Shown here: in pieces, positions 50,201 to 58,655 of the stretch | Numbering within the stretch: position 1 is the first letter of the stretch | Layout of the letters: each line of letters opens with the position of its first letter | Assembly: GCF_905220365.1 (NCBI RefSeq) | Contig: NC_061134.1 | Location: forward strand, 11,547,001 to 11,611,000 | Length of the DNA stretch: 64,000 nt | Reading direction: 5' to 3' | DNA from: Vanessa cardui | Lineage: Eukaryota; Arthropoda; Insecta; Lepidoptera; Nymphalidae | The notes under the pieces: generated by a model | Told to the model about the DNA's origin: nothing | What the model saw: the letters and a program-made list of their open reading frames with translations, nothing else | Database searches by the model: none | Program-made: the position numbers and the translations under genes

Positions 50201-53200
50201 AAGTCATATATGCATGCAATTATATTTATAATTATACATCATATTACAGTGCATACCATGAACCATCATTACAAGTAGAAGGTATTTTAAATGAGTGTCA
50301 ACTTACGTCGGAATCTGCACCCTTGTCCGCCCCGGGACAGGTGAAGGTGACATACTCGTGGCATCTCTTGTGAACCACGAAACTGCATACTGCAAGAAAT
50401 ATAGCATTTTATTAATATCATATCTTTCTGTAACTTTAACATTCCCTAATAACCATAAATTCGACCGTTATACGATGAATTTTGAAAGAACAACTTCGAA
50501 TCTCATCGCAGAAACATAACAGCCTGTAAATGTTTCTCTTGGGATCAGGATTCCTTTCCCTTTTTTGGAAAAGGTTTTGGAGGTTATTTCATCAACGTGT
50601 GTTGGAGGATACACATGTAGGAGAATTTCAATGAAATCAGACACATGTAGGTTTCCTCATGATGTTTTCGTTCACCACCAAACACGAGATGATATGAAAA
50701 ACACATATTAAGCACGAGAAAACTCAGTGGTGCCCGCGTCCTAATCACTGGACCATCTCGACTTATCATAGTGCCGTGAATATTTGGAATGTGATATACG
50801 ACATTAATTATAATAATTATTATATTTGAAGGATACATGCGACTACTGCCCTACCACCAACTAGTGGTAGTACATTAGTAGGTGGTAGAGCTTTTTATTT
50901 AGGTAGGTTTTATTAGGTATAAACGTTACATATACCATAATGGTACCAAAATGGTATATGTACTAATTTTTATCTATCTATCTATCTCTCTGTTTGTTTG
51001 GCTAATCTCTGGAATGGCTGGTACGATTTTGACGGGAATTTCACTGGCAGAAAACAGATGAACAATAACTTTTTGTTAAATAAAAACGAGCACGAAGTCA
51101 CGATAACAGCTTGTATATAGAATGTCCAACCATTGGCGTTTTAAATTTTTCTTTGGTGGCCGTTGAATATCGGGTGGCTCATTTGCCCATCGGCTAAAAA
51201 ACCACCTTATATCAATTTCCTACATTAATGTCTGATATGGGTTTTCACTGAAATCGCTATTGGAATATAATCGTATGGTACGACACAACTTAGATGTAGC
51301 ATCGGCAAAATTCGTAAAACCGATTACATCAAAATTATCAATATTTATTTCTTATGCGAATATGATCTTTTCACAATCGTAATAATTTGTAATATCATAT
51401 AACCTAATATATTCGTTGATTTGAATCTCGAATCGAATCGAATTGAATTCTCGGGTTGAAATGACGCGAGAATCTATAGCGACGAATAGCGTCGAATGGC
51501 GCGACAAGGAGCTATTTCTATTGGTTGTATAAATCGGCAGTAATCGGTTTTATCAAATATGCCGATGCTACATCTAAGTTGTGTCGATATACGATGTTAT
51601 AATAAATAGTAATGAAAGAAGAAAATACCATGCATATATTCCCTATCTTCCTGATAACATTAATAAAAAAAACCCTACCTCAAAATACTTCATACATATC
51701 TAGTGAGAACTACAAAAAACCAGTTTTGAGTTATTCTAACTTCAATAACAAGCTAAGTGCTTATTCCTTTTAAGGACTCTCTACTTGTTTTACAGTTTAT
51801 TTATCTTTTATGGTAATTTTAGGGTGACATTATTATAGTACCCTAAAATCTGTATCTACATGTACTCTGAATAAATAAATCTTCCTCCCTTTTCTTATCT
51901 TATCTAACCGTATATATTTTAACTTAGATAACACACAAAAGCCAGAAGGAACACGTGTAATAATAAAGTGAAGCCACAAAAGCGAATACAATTTCCCGAT
52001 AGTGTTATTATACGATAAGATAATTAATAAATGATGATCCAAACTATGAGATCAAAGATACGTTAATTGTATTTGTAATGATCCGATCAAGAGCCACAAT
52101 AGTAGTTGGATTAAAGCATCGAATTAGTAATTAATGGTATAAACTTAATGGACGTGTGGTAATTAAACAAATTTTAATGGGTAATTAATCTCAATCAATA
52201 CGTTGACACAATTAGTCCATCAACACGTATTAGTGATAACACTGGACGTACGATATCAGTTCGAATTATTGGATCTTATCTTGATCGTGAGGTCATCTTA
52301 TTAGGAAAGGATTAATATGAAAAGTTTAATTAATCCTGATCACATATCAACAACTGTCTGTAAATTTCCCGCTGCTGGGCTAAGGCCTCTTCTCCCTTTG
52401 AGGAGAAGGTTTGGGATTTATTCCACCACTGTCCAATGCTGGTTGGTGAAATACTCGTGGGACAGAATTTCTATGAAATTAGACACATGCAGGTTTCCTC
52501 ACGATGTTTTCCTTCACCACTGAGCACGAGATGAATTATAAATATAAATTAAGCAAATCATTATTTAGTGCTTGCCTGGGCTTGAACCCGCAATCATCCT
52601 TTAAGATAAGCGTTCTAACTACTTGGGCATCTTGGCTGTTTGGCAATCACTTATACTTGATTATAATGTGTAAATCTTTATAGGAATATCATATAATCCA
52701 GATGAGGATTACCATGTTTCATCGTGAACGACGATAAAGGAAAATATTGTAATTGAACATGTAATAGAGGAAAATCTATACTATGTGTATTGCGTATTAG
52801 AGTAGCGTGTCGGAATAACCCCAACATTTCCTCCTTAAAGGAGGGAAGACCGTAGCTCAGCTGTGTTTATAGACTAGCTGTTGCCCGTGACTTTCCTCGC
52901 GTGTAAAATGATCATATCATCTGAAATTGCGAACCCTATTTCACCCCCTTAGGGATAGAATTTCCAAAATTCATTTCTTACCTAGTAGGTGTCTACTTCA
53001 TAAAACACGAATCTACCCAACAAATTTCATAGCCCTAACCTTAATACTTTACTCTCGACGATGATGAATCAGTCAGACAAGACATGTTATTTTATATATA
53101 AAGATAGAAGATTACTTTGATTAATTATTTTCAGTACAAAATACATTTGCGTAAATAAACAAATGCTTTAGTAACTCGGGCACATTCAGAAACTACTCAT

Positions 53201-54471
53201 TAAAAATTCATCGTAATGTCAATGTGAGGTTCTGCATTACTGGGCTCCTGTATATATTATTAGTGGGTCAGTGTAATTACACCTATACGGAACAATCATG
53301 TATCCTACATTTGCTGGTGCATTTAACAACGTAATAAATAGTTACACTTTCAATACACTTTGTCGTACGTTTGAATACCTTCATTTTATGGACACATGTT
53401 AAAGCAATTTAATTTGATCCTTTTTACTTTTAAAAGATCTTTTATGGACTGTTTTAATTAGCTTTGAATAGCTTATGAGTAAATGACTCAAGCGACTGTA
53501 AATGACCTCCGACTGCGAACAGACGTACTGTATGAATTACAAACAATTTATCATACAAAGTGCCGATAAACACAGGATCTTGTATTTTTTGATCACCGTT
53601 CAAACCAAAATATATCAATATTGACATTCGCATATGGGGTTAGAATAATAAGTGAGTTATTGGTAATACAGAAACATGTTTTTAACTTAAGAACAGAATC
53701 ACTGTCTTGAGTAAATTTACAAATGAATTTAATGTCATGGTCACCTTGGATCATTTGGATTTAAATGATAACCTAAATCTATTCCAGAATTTACAATTTA
53801 TGACGTAAAGAAACATACATACATTCATACATGGACTCAGAAATTACACTCCTTTGATAGGCAGTCGTTCAAAGGCCAGTAAAAACCATCCCGCCATTAT
53901 ACAAAGACTTTCAAAGATACATAATACACTTATACAGAGGGGATCTGTGTTTGAATTGATTCGAACTTTGTGCAGGTGAGTTAAAGTAAAGTCCCTTAGT
54001 TCTATATGCTCAATTCAAGTTCAACAGAAATTTGAAAGTAGATTTGAAAATTGCTTGCTTTTATCAGACATATAACATGCTTCTTTTTTTGAAGACCAGC
54101 ATTTTATCAGAGCCAACCGTCGCATCGTCGTTCCTCATCCGAGATAAGTTTCACCGATAGGCTATTTTGATGCATGTATCCTCAAATATTGTATTTAATC
54201 ATTATAACCAATGCCGTACATTAAAATATTACATAGAATCTAACATAAGCAATGCTGCAGTGATTTTCCACTCTTTCCCTGCAGAATAGCTCGTAGAGTT
54301 TGACGACGTAGCTAAACTTTTAAATAACAAAATTAAATTCGTCGTATTATTTATGTCAATGTATATTTTTTATAAAATTTGACGCGAAGGTAATTATGAT
54401 CGGCATAAAAGGCTTATTTATAAAATAATAATATCTCACCTTGACACTGGAAGCCTTGTTTACCGAAGCCC
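38213..54471 (-). CDS. Pkc53E: Conventional protein kinase C (Pkc53E type), C1A half to C-terminus
   Basis: A Ca2+/diacylglycerol-activated Ser/Thr kinase. Coding exons in transcript order: 54471-54440, 50389-50307, one of 44979-44868 or 44566-44455, 43061-42933, 42049-41853, 41534-41214, 40769-40596, 40234-40143, 40064-39698, 39217-39053, 38365-38213 (TGA). All boundaries are AG/GT and phases agree, giving about 607 residues. The missing roughly 60 N-terminal residues (pseudosubstrate, first half of C1A) are not in the window. Domains: C1A end GFGKQGFQCQVCSFVVHKRC; C1B; Ca2+-binding C2 with MDPNGLSDPYVK and WDWDRTSRNDF retaining the Asp ligands; a hinge with RRPPPPPD; kinase with GKGSFGKV, catalytic Lys in YAIKILKKD, YRDLKLDNV, ADFGMCKEG and activation-loop TKTFCGTPDY; turn motif LTPTDK; hydrophobic motif FMGFSF; end NPEYVQHV. 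All catalytic residues are present. The other insect conventional PKC (inaC) is a less likely identity. Confidence 0.95.
39266..39530 (-). repeat. AAAGTCGC / GCGAAGCCGGGGCGGGTCGC repeat, near full length
   Basis: The minus strand starts ACTACATAGTATAAAACAAAG, passes AACGGAATTTTGATGCGGTT and GAGAGGAAGGTTTTTGAATG, and ends GTGCGAAGCCGGGGCGGGTC. It fits the same family as 46722-46992. It lies between PKC exons 39053-39217 and 39698-40064. The family is non-coding and very common in Lepidoptera. Helitron-like classification is my inference. Confidence 0.75.
40428..40575 (+). repeat. Retroposon 3'-end fragment with TTTGACT tandem tail
   Basis: GATCCCGCTGAGTTTCTTTA, GCCGGTTCTTCTCAGG, TTCCGAACCGGTGGTAG and TGAATAAAGG are followed by an imperfect TTTGACT tandem. 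It ends about 20 bases from PKC exon 40596-40769, so it abuts the donor side of that exon on the minus strand. Confidence 0.7.
42590..42722 (-). repeat. Helitron-like element fragment
   Basis: On the minus strand it begins AATATTATAAATGCGAAAGT followed by AACTCTGTCTGTCTGTGTG, and continues with GATTAAAATGAAATTTGATAC and GGACATAGGCTAC. The GC-rich 3' end is lost. It lies in the intron between PKC exons 41853-42049 and 42933-43061. Confidence 0.65.
44455..44566 (-). CDS. Pkc53E: Alternative C1B exon, proximal copy (PKC)
   Basis: A 112-base exon, phase 0 in and phase 1 out, acceptor TTGCAAAG and donor GTATAA. It encodes AAYAPHKWNNWTFITPTFC then DHCGTMLHGLAHQGYKCG. Joined to the next exon (ACDMNVHKRC..) it gives a full C1 motif H-X12-C-X2-C-X13-C-X2-C-X4-H-X2-C-X7-C. 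Conserved Pro11, Gly23 and Gln27 (domain numbering from the first His) are kept. Position 8 is Phe and position 22 is His instead of the usual Tyr/Trp, and the flanking linker AAYAP differs from the family. It could instead be an unused duplicate, but the intact frame and ligands argue against decay. Confidence 0.8.
44868..44979 (-). CDS. Pkc53E: Alternative C1B exon, distal (canonical) copy (PKC)
   Basis: A 112-base exon with the same phases and the same GTATAA donor as 44455-44566, from which it is separated by 301 bases. Acceptor GTACAACAG. It encodes DTRTKHNFKIYTYSSPAFC then DHCGSLLYGLIHQGLKCQ, the standard conventional-PKC C1B sequence with Tyr8, Pro11, Tyr22, Gly23 and Gln27. Because both copies fill the same phase slot and cannot both be included without shifting the frame (phase 1 out into a phase 0 exon), they should be mutually exclusive. 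Confidence 0.88.
45062..45290 (+). repeat. tRNA-headed SINE, second family, copy 1
   Basis: The head GACCTCCGTGGTCGAGTGGT carries an A-box, GGTTCGATTCC is a perfect pol III B-box, and the match to a tRNA ends at GGCCGAGTCG. The body ATTAGTTTTCTATGTTGTCT, CACAAGTGCTTCAGCTACTT and GGGATCAGAGTAATG is shared with 62579-62785. The cloverleaf is imperfect and there is a long body, so it is a SINE and not a tRNA gene. It lies in the PKC intron upstream of the C1B exons. Confidence 0.85.
46722..46992 (-). repeat. AAAGTCGC / GCGGGTCGC repeat, near full length
   Basis: On the minus strand it starts ACATAGAATAAAACAAAGTC and ends GCAAAGCCGGGGCGGGTCGC. It is the second copy in the PKC gene in the same orientation as 39266-39530. 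Confidence 0.75.
47045..47170 (+). repeat. Retroposon 3'-end fragment
   Basis: GAGCGGTTCTCACGGTAG, TTTCCGAACCGGTGCGGTGG and CTACTTGAATAAAGTATATT are followed by an A/T/G tail. It belongs to the same family as 4545-4680 and 40428-40575. Confidence 0.65.
48310..48478 (-). repeat. Decayed SINE-like family I copy
   Basis: The minus strand retains GATGAGCAAATGGACTGTAGG, TGGTAAGTAGTCACCACC, GCGCTGTATAAAATATTAACC and TACTTACTCTTCAAACTGG blocks in family order, with numerous substitutions. It is probably an old insertion. Confidence 0.6.
49126..49185 (+). repeat. Imperfect GTAT/GTGT microsatellite
   Basis: A run of alternating TATG, TGTG and TACG tetramers (for example GTATGTGTGTATGTATGTAC) forms a degenerate purine-pyrimidine alternating tract in a PKC intron. 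Confidence 0.7.
49648..49779 (+). pseudogene. Decayed C-terminal scrap of an RTE-type LINE reverse transcriptase
   Basis: One frame reads GVKRRPKQRWMDCVIDDMAG, KNVT, a TGA stop, then EMTSDREVWKRTCCADPE and a TAA. The RPK.RW.D and R..W...CCADP signatures are those of the 3' end of RTE-class retrotransposon ORFs common in Lepidoptera. Only about 44 codons remain, with an in-frame stop where a Leu-type codon would be expected. It lies in a PKC intron in the opposite orientation to the gene and is inactive. Family assignment is by recognition, not search. Confidence 0.7.
49810..49938 (+). repeat. Truncated SINE-like family I copy
   Basis: TTGGTGTACCTGATGGTAAG, TGGTGCTGTAAGATACATTA, ATCGCCAATGTGC and GGAAATTAAGTCC follow the family order and stop where an AC microsatellite begins. 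It starts about 30 bases after the LINE scrap. Confidence 0.65.
49939..49990 (+). repeat. (AC)n microsatellite
   Basis: About 25 AC units with two AC-to-GC interruptions directly follow the truncated SINE-like sequence, suggesting expansion from the TGTGTCTGTG/ACAC-rich part of the element. Confidence 0.9.
50307..50389 (-). CDS. Pkc53E: PKC exon: second half of C1A and linker
   Basis: An 83-base exon encoding (V)CSFVVHKRCHEYVTFTC then PGADKGADSD, in phase after one base and ending in phase 0. It supplies the last zinc ligands of C1A. The CPGADKG linker is near-identical across conventional PKCs. Confidence 0.92.
50517..50760 (-). repeat. tRNA-derived SINE copy, antisense orientation to window
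   Basis: On the minus strand it runs from GTCCAGTGATTAGGACGCG (tRNA-like head) through TCGTGTTTGGTGGTGAACG and CATCATGAGGAAACCTACAT to ACATTTACAGGCTGTT. Moderately diverged. It starts about 130 bases upstream (in transcript sense) of the C1A exon 50307-50389. Confidence 0.82.
50955..51120 (+). repeat. Helitron-like or related short element (GGCTGGTACGATTTTGACGGG type)
   Basis: TATCTATCTATCTCTCTGTTTG, then CTGGAATGGCTGGTACGATT and TTGACGGGAATTTCACTGGC, ending CGAAGTCACGATAACAGCTTG. Its inverse counterpart is at 60125-60420 (CCAGCCGTTCCAGAGAGTAG). Confidence 0.6.
51281..51586. mobile_element. TIR element (MITE-like), ~306 bp with 47 bp terminal inverted repeats
   Basis: Left arm 51281-51327 (CGACACAACTTAGATGTAGC to GATTAC) is the near-perfect reverse complement of right arm 51540-51586 (GTAATCGGTT to GTTGTGTCG). 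The interior of about 212 bases is AT-rich, then CG-rich with repeats of TCGAATCGAAT, and has no coding capacity. Similarity weakly continues outside (TCGTATGGTA against ATATACGATG), so the true ends may be about 10 bases further out. It lies in a PKC intron. Superfamily not assigned. Confidence 0.85.
52350..52637 (-). repeat. tRNA-derived SINE copy
   Basis: On the minus strand the order is AAGATGCCCAAGTAGTTAG (head), GATTGCGGGTTCAAGCCC, AATTCATCTCGTGCTCAG, GGAAAACATCGTGAGGAAAC and CAGCAGCGGGAAATTTACAG. Nearly full length, in the PKC intron upstream of the C1A exon. Confidence 0.87.
52870..53106 (-). repeat. Short Helitron-like element
   Basis: The minus strand starts CTATCTTTATATATAAAATA, contains TGACTGATTCATCATCG and GGGGGTGAAATAGGG, and ends GCGAGGAAAGTCACGGGCAA then CAGCTAGTCT. 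The terminal GC-rich CGGGCAACAGCTAGT end is the family hallmark. Non-coding. Confidence 0.6.
54440..54471 (-). CDS. Pkc53E: PKC 32-nt micro-exon within C1A
   Basis: Acceptor TTGTTTCAG, then G GGC TTC GGT AAA CAA GGC TTC CAG TGT CAA G, and donor GTGAG. It encodes (W)GFGKQGFQCQ(V), an invariant C1A block, with one base contributed to the Trp codon of the preceding exon and one to the Val of the next. The preceding exon (pseudosubstrate and first C1A ligands) was not found up to 64000. Confidence 0.92.
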
Positions 54472-54633
54472 CTGAAACAAGATAAAATAATTTAATATTA
54501 CAATAGAAAGGCACTTAAAAGAAGGAGTGAACAATATATTTTATTAAATTAAATATATTTAAAATTAAATAGATGTTTACGAAATATTTTTACGAATAAA
54601 CATTCAACATAACTTGTTCCAATACGAAAGTCA

Positions 54634-54781
54634 CTGAGTTTTCATGAGCCTGATGTGTTTATAATTCATCTCATATTCGGCCATTAAGGAAAACATTGGG
54701 AGGAAATTTGCATAGACCTGAGAAAAAATTACCAAATGTATATCCAACCCGTGTTGACAACCAGCTTCAAAGCATTGGAAC
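54634..54781 (+). repeat. tRNA-derived SINE remnant abutting a foldback element
   Basis: GAGTTTTCATGAGCCTGATG, TTTATAATTCATCTCATATT, GGAAAACATTGGGAGGAAAT and CAACCCGTGTTGACAACCAG then CATTGGAACA follow the SINE consensus and stop exactly where the foldback element begins. The remaining 3' part of the SINE is not found on the far side. Confidence 0.7.
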
Positions 54782-54783
54782 AT

Positions 54784-54978
54784 TTACAACTAGCGCACAC
54801 TGGTAATTTTTGTCACGGTGACTGTTTCGTCACTCTTGTCAATTCCGTGAATATGTACAGATGCAGACACAAATGTCACTTCGTAATATGCGCGCACCTC
54901 CATACATATTCATGGACTCGACAAGAGTGACGAAACAGTCACCGTGACAAAAGTCACCAGTGCGCGCTAGTTTTTACA
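54784..54978. mobile_element. Foldback MITE, ~195 bp with ~70 bp inverted arms
   Basis: Left arm 54788-54857 (AACTAGCGCACACTGGTAAT..GTGAATATGTA) and right arm 54903-54972 (TACATATTCATGGACTCGAC..GCGCGCTAGTT) are near-perfect inverted repeats around a 45-base spacer. Outside them TTTACA and TGTAAAA extend the symmetry a little. No coding capacity. The arms contain the internal quasi-palindrome GTCACGGTGAC. Superfamily unassigned. Confidence 0.9.
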
Positions 54979-55054
54979 GGTGCATTACTTTTATAGACGT
55001 AGACGTTGTAAATTATTTTACCGATGCCAATAGGTTTTAAGATCATCTTTATAG

Positions 55055-55255
55055 CATACTAGTGACACGCCGCGACTTTGGATAGTTGGAATGTTGAATG
55101 CTCTACCATATTGTGCATGTTGTATCATATAAAGCTTCCTCTTGAACCACTATCTATAAGAAAAAACCGCATCAAAATCCGTTTTAAAGATTTAAACATA
55201 CATAGTGGATATAGGGCCAGAGAAAGCGACTTTGTTTTATACTATGTAATGAAGT
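55055..55255 (-). repeat. AAAGTCGC repeat, internally deleted copy
   Basis: The minus strand begins ACATAGTATAAAACAAAGTC, passes AACGGATTTTGATGCGG and TAGTGGTTCAAGAGGAAG, and ends near AAAGTCGCGGCGTGTCACTAG. About 70 bases are missing from the middle relative to 39266-39530. Confidence 0.65.
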
Positions 55256-55938
55256 TTGTGATCGGTAAAGATTAACTAGATTAATATACAAACTAAAATC
55301 TTATTAAGGCTTAATTTGAGACACCAATAAGCTATAAAATTTACACACATATACATGCTAAGAGTATGTCGTTTAATCGAAGGTCACCTTTTGATAAATT
55401 CCCAAGACGTCAAATACCACTTCAATTTCGATCCTTTCAAGTCGGCGTAATTTTCTAATGCTCGAGCGAAGGTAATCTTGAAAATTGCATTAATAAAGCT
55501 AATGCCACTTCTATTATATTACGCCATAATATAAAATGCAGCATCGAATTCCATTAGTAACATTGAGCGGTCACAGCGGCCTGCCAAGGAATAACGCTTG
55601 GACTTATTTTGGTTTTGAAGAGTTGTGGTTGCGATTTTGGCAGTTTTTGGCCAAATATTATCCACTAAAGGTTCGAGTATATATATATATATTTATAGAT
55701 ATTATTAGAATTTGCTGGCCATTTATTTTGGTTGCATGCCTTATTTATTAGGCAGGCAATGCAGGTTTTAGCGTATAGTGTTTTTAGTCTTACTTTTGTC
55801 CTTTGCCCTATTGCCAGCCACAAGCAACCTAAGCATTTGTAACATGCCACTACTTCTCTTGTCATCTTTATAATCGTACTAAATTTCCCACGAACTTTTC
55901 AGAGCACTAGTGAATTTTAATTTTTTTTATTAATAGAT

Positions 55939-55977
55939 TATATATGTAACATATATATGTAACATATATATGTAACA
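55939..55977 (+). repeat. Three exact tandem copies of a 13-mer
   Basis: TATATATGTAACA is repeated three times without change (55939-55951, 55952-55964, 55965-55977). A minisatellite-like tract in AT-rich DNA. Confidence 0.9.
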
Positions 55978-57084
55978 TATTATTAAACACTTATGGCGTC
56001 AACTCTAAAGGAGGTTTCAAAGAAAACATCGAAGAAGATTACGAGTAATTTTCAATGTATCCTAAAATGAACTCTATGTCAACGAAAAGTTCGACTTACT
56101 AAAAAAACTTCCATGACAACTGAAAACCGTTGATCCCTTACGGCTCTGTAATGATTAATCAAGACGTAGAGTACGTTCAGTCCGATATTCGTAGATTGAT
56201 CAACACATACGTATCGAGAACTGGTTTTTACACCAGGAACCAGTATTGCGATCCATTAATCACTTTTTGTAATAAAAACCTTCAAGAGTACGAACGAGGG
56301 TTTATCAACGTAAAAATCGCAGTTTTGATGCTGACCTTTTGAGCTATTGTCACTAATAGAGCAAGGTTACGTAGCTTTCAGACAGTTAACTGGTAATTAG
56401 GCATACGACAATTACCATAAAATTTGCTACATTCTGCTGCATATAATACGTAAGATATAAAAGTTACCGTTATTGTATCTATCGTTTTATATGAAGTCAT
56501 TTACACACAATTGAAAAACCGATTTTAGTTGAAGTGAAAACCACAAATTAATATTACATATATTTATATTTTTATTTCTATTAGATATATTTTATGACCT
56601 TTAATAAATAACACCCGTGAAAATTAGTAAAACAGTGCCAAAATAAGCTCTTGACATTTATGGGTTAAGTATCCCCATTATAGTTGAGACAGTAAGTTAC
56701 ATTACAATTTATTCTTCGGCTGTCATTTTTGCTATGTGTAGGCACTATGCACTGCCTAGTATCTCATCAATTAAAACATTCGTTTTTATATATTTCTCTG
56801 CAAAGGGACAATGAGCCAGTTTATAAGCCATAAGGGACATAAAACAACTTCAGTGCATAGTTAATATCACTTTGTTATTTGAATAATATTTCAGCAGCAG
56901 GCTTGTAGCGGTGATCACTTAAATATTATTAAGGTCAGCAAAAATAGTGCGTACATACGACTATCAACACACTATGGACGTTGTAATCAAGTTTACCGTA
57001 TGACAAGAGCTTCAATTGAAAGCAATTCTGATTAAAAGAGTTCTCGAATAATAGTCTTGGGAACAAGTTATTTTATAATTCGTT

Positions 57085-57390
57085 GGTGGTAGGGTTTGTG
57101 CGTGCCCTTGCTGGTAGGTGTACCACACCCTTATCAATTATTTATCGCTTAACAACAATTCTTAGTGTCATTATGGTCCGGTTTGACGGATACAATTATC
57201 TGTGTTATGTTATACTGGATCAATATCCAGTATAACATAATACAAGATACATAATATATTGGCTCTCAAGGTTGGCGGCGCATTGGCGATTTAAGGAATA
57301 GTTAATATTTCTAACAGCACCAATGTACATATATGTGAATGGTGACTAGTTATACATCAGGTCCCTATTTGCTTACAAGCCAACCTTTAT
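57085..57390 (-). repeat. SINE-like family I copy with perfect hairpin insert
   Basis: Minus-strand family blocks are present at both ends: TTGGCTTGTAAGCAAATAGG, CACCATTCACATATATG and AGAAATATTAACTATTCC on one side and GTACACCTACCAGCAAGG on the other. Between them, 57205-57240 holds a perfect 16 bp inverted repeat that is not part of other copies. Confidence 0.6.
57205..57240. repeat. Perfect 16 bp hairpin, 4-base loop
   Basis: TTATGTTATACTGGAT (57205-57220), loop CAAT, then ATCCAGTATAACATAA (57225-57240). It interrupts the SINE-like copy 57085-57390. Confidence 0.9.
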
Positions 57391-58385
57391 TATATAAAAA
57401 CATCAAAACAAACAACCGTCGACTTTATCTGTCAGAAATGACATGTATATGTGAAGTACTCAATTAATTACCTTCCTTTACTATAACCTTATACCCTTAT
57501 ACATACTCGTAGTTAGAATTTATAACTACTATGGACTCTTTTTTAATAAGTAATGAAGTTCCATGGAAATAAAAAGTCCGTTTTTATAGATCAATTAATC
57601 ATTTTTAATATTATGGCTCATTCAATACGACTAGTATATTTATTGCTGATACAGTGAATTCAATACCAGTAATAGAACGCTGTGAAATATAATTAAACAC
57701 AATTTTTCCAAAGCGCCATAGACTACGCGATATTGTACATTCTAGAAGTGACCGTAACTCGTGGAGAGAATATTTATTTATAATAAAAAAAAATAAACAT
57801 TTGTATTTAAAAGAGGTGATTACCAAATGAGTTCGAATATAATTTATAGACAAAATTATGTACCAAATGATACACTCGGTTTTGTTTACAATTTATGTCG
57901 AAACACTTGGACATTGGAGTACAAACAGTAGTGCAATCAGCTTCATTAAAAGTATAACATCTCGCCTTTACCTTCTCTGGCAACGAGAGCTTATTCCTTT
58001 TTTATCCAGAGAATTTAAATTGTAATTCAACGGAGATGGGCTGTTATGATGGGCTGCTACGTAACTAACAGTAAGTACTTTTAATTCATATTTGTATGTT
58101 AAGTACTTAATTGTAATATGTTATCTGATCTGATATTTTAAATTTATAACTCACTTATATAAGTTTATTTTACGGGTGTCTATTCTAGTGCAACACAACC
58201 TTTGGAAAATCATAGTCAATCGGACAAGCAATGGTATTGAATTCCCGCTTGCACTAACGGTATTATCTCAATTATACAGACTGCCTACTGCATTCGTTAT
58301 TAGTTCGGAACAGGGGAATGTTCACAGACATGATACTATCTATACTAATATTATAAATGTGGAAGTAACTCTGTCTGTCTTTTGT

Positions 58386-58560
58386 TATGGTACAGGTTGG
58401 CGGACGAGCATATGGGCCACCTGATGGGAAGTGGTCACCATCACCATAGACAATGACGCTGTAAGAAATATTAACTATTCCTTGACGATGGTGAATGCGC
58501 CACCAACATTGGGAACTAAGATGTTATGTCCCTTGTACCTATAGTTATACTTTACTGTAT
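58386..58560 (+). repeat. Truncated SINE-like family I copy, nested
   Basis: GGTACAGGTTGGCGGACGAG, CATATGGGCCACCTGATGGG, GACGCTGTAAGAAATATTAA, AACATTGGGAACTAAGATG and CCCTTGTACCTATAGTTATA are present. The 3' 100 bases of the family are absent. Confidence 0.8.
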
Positions 58561-58609
58561 ACTACTGTATACTGTCTGTTTGCTGACGACCGTTTGACGG
58601 CTGACGACG

Positions 58610-58655
58610 TTTGGTTCATTGGTTTGCTCTTTGACGACCAAACCAATGAACCAAA
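58610..58655. repeat. Perfect 17 bp hairpin, 12-base loop
   Basis: TTTGGTTCATTGGTTTG (58610-58626) and CAAACCAATGAACCAAA (58639-58655) are exact complements. GACGAC repeats lie alongside. It falls inside the Helitron-like element 58336-58771 and is not seen in the copy at 9929-10137. Confidence 0.9.

Noticed and set aside
54736..54930. 64-codon plus-strand open frame
   Set aside because: It falls within the foldback MITE and SINE remnant. Non-coding.
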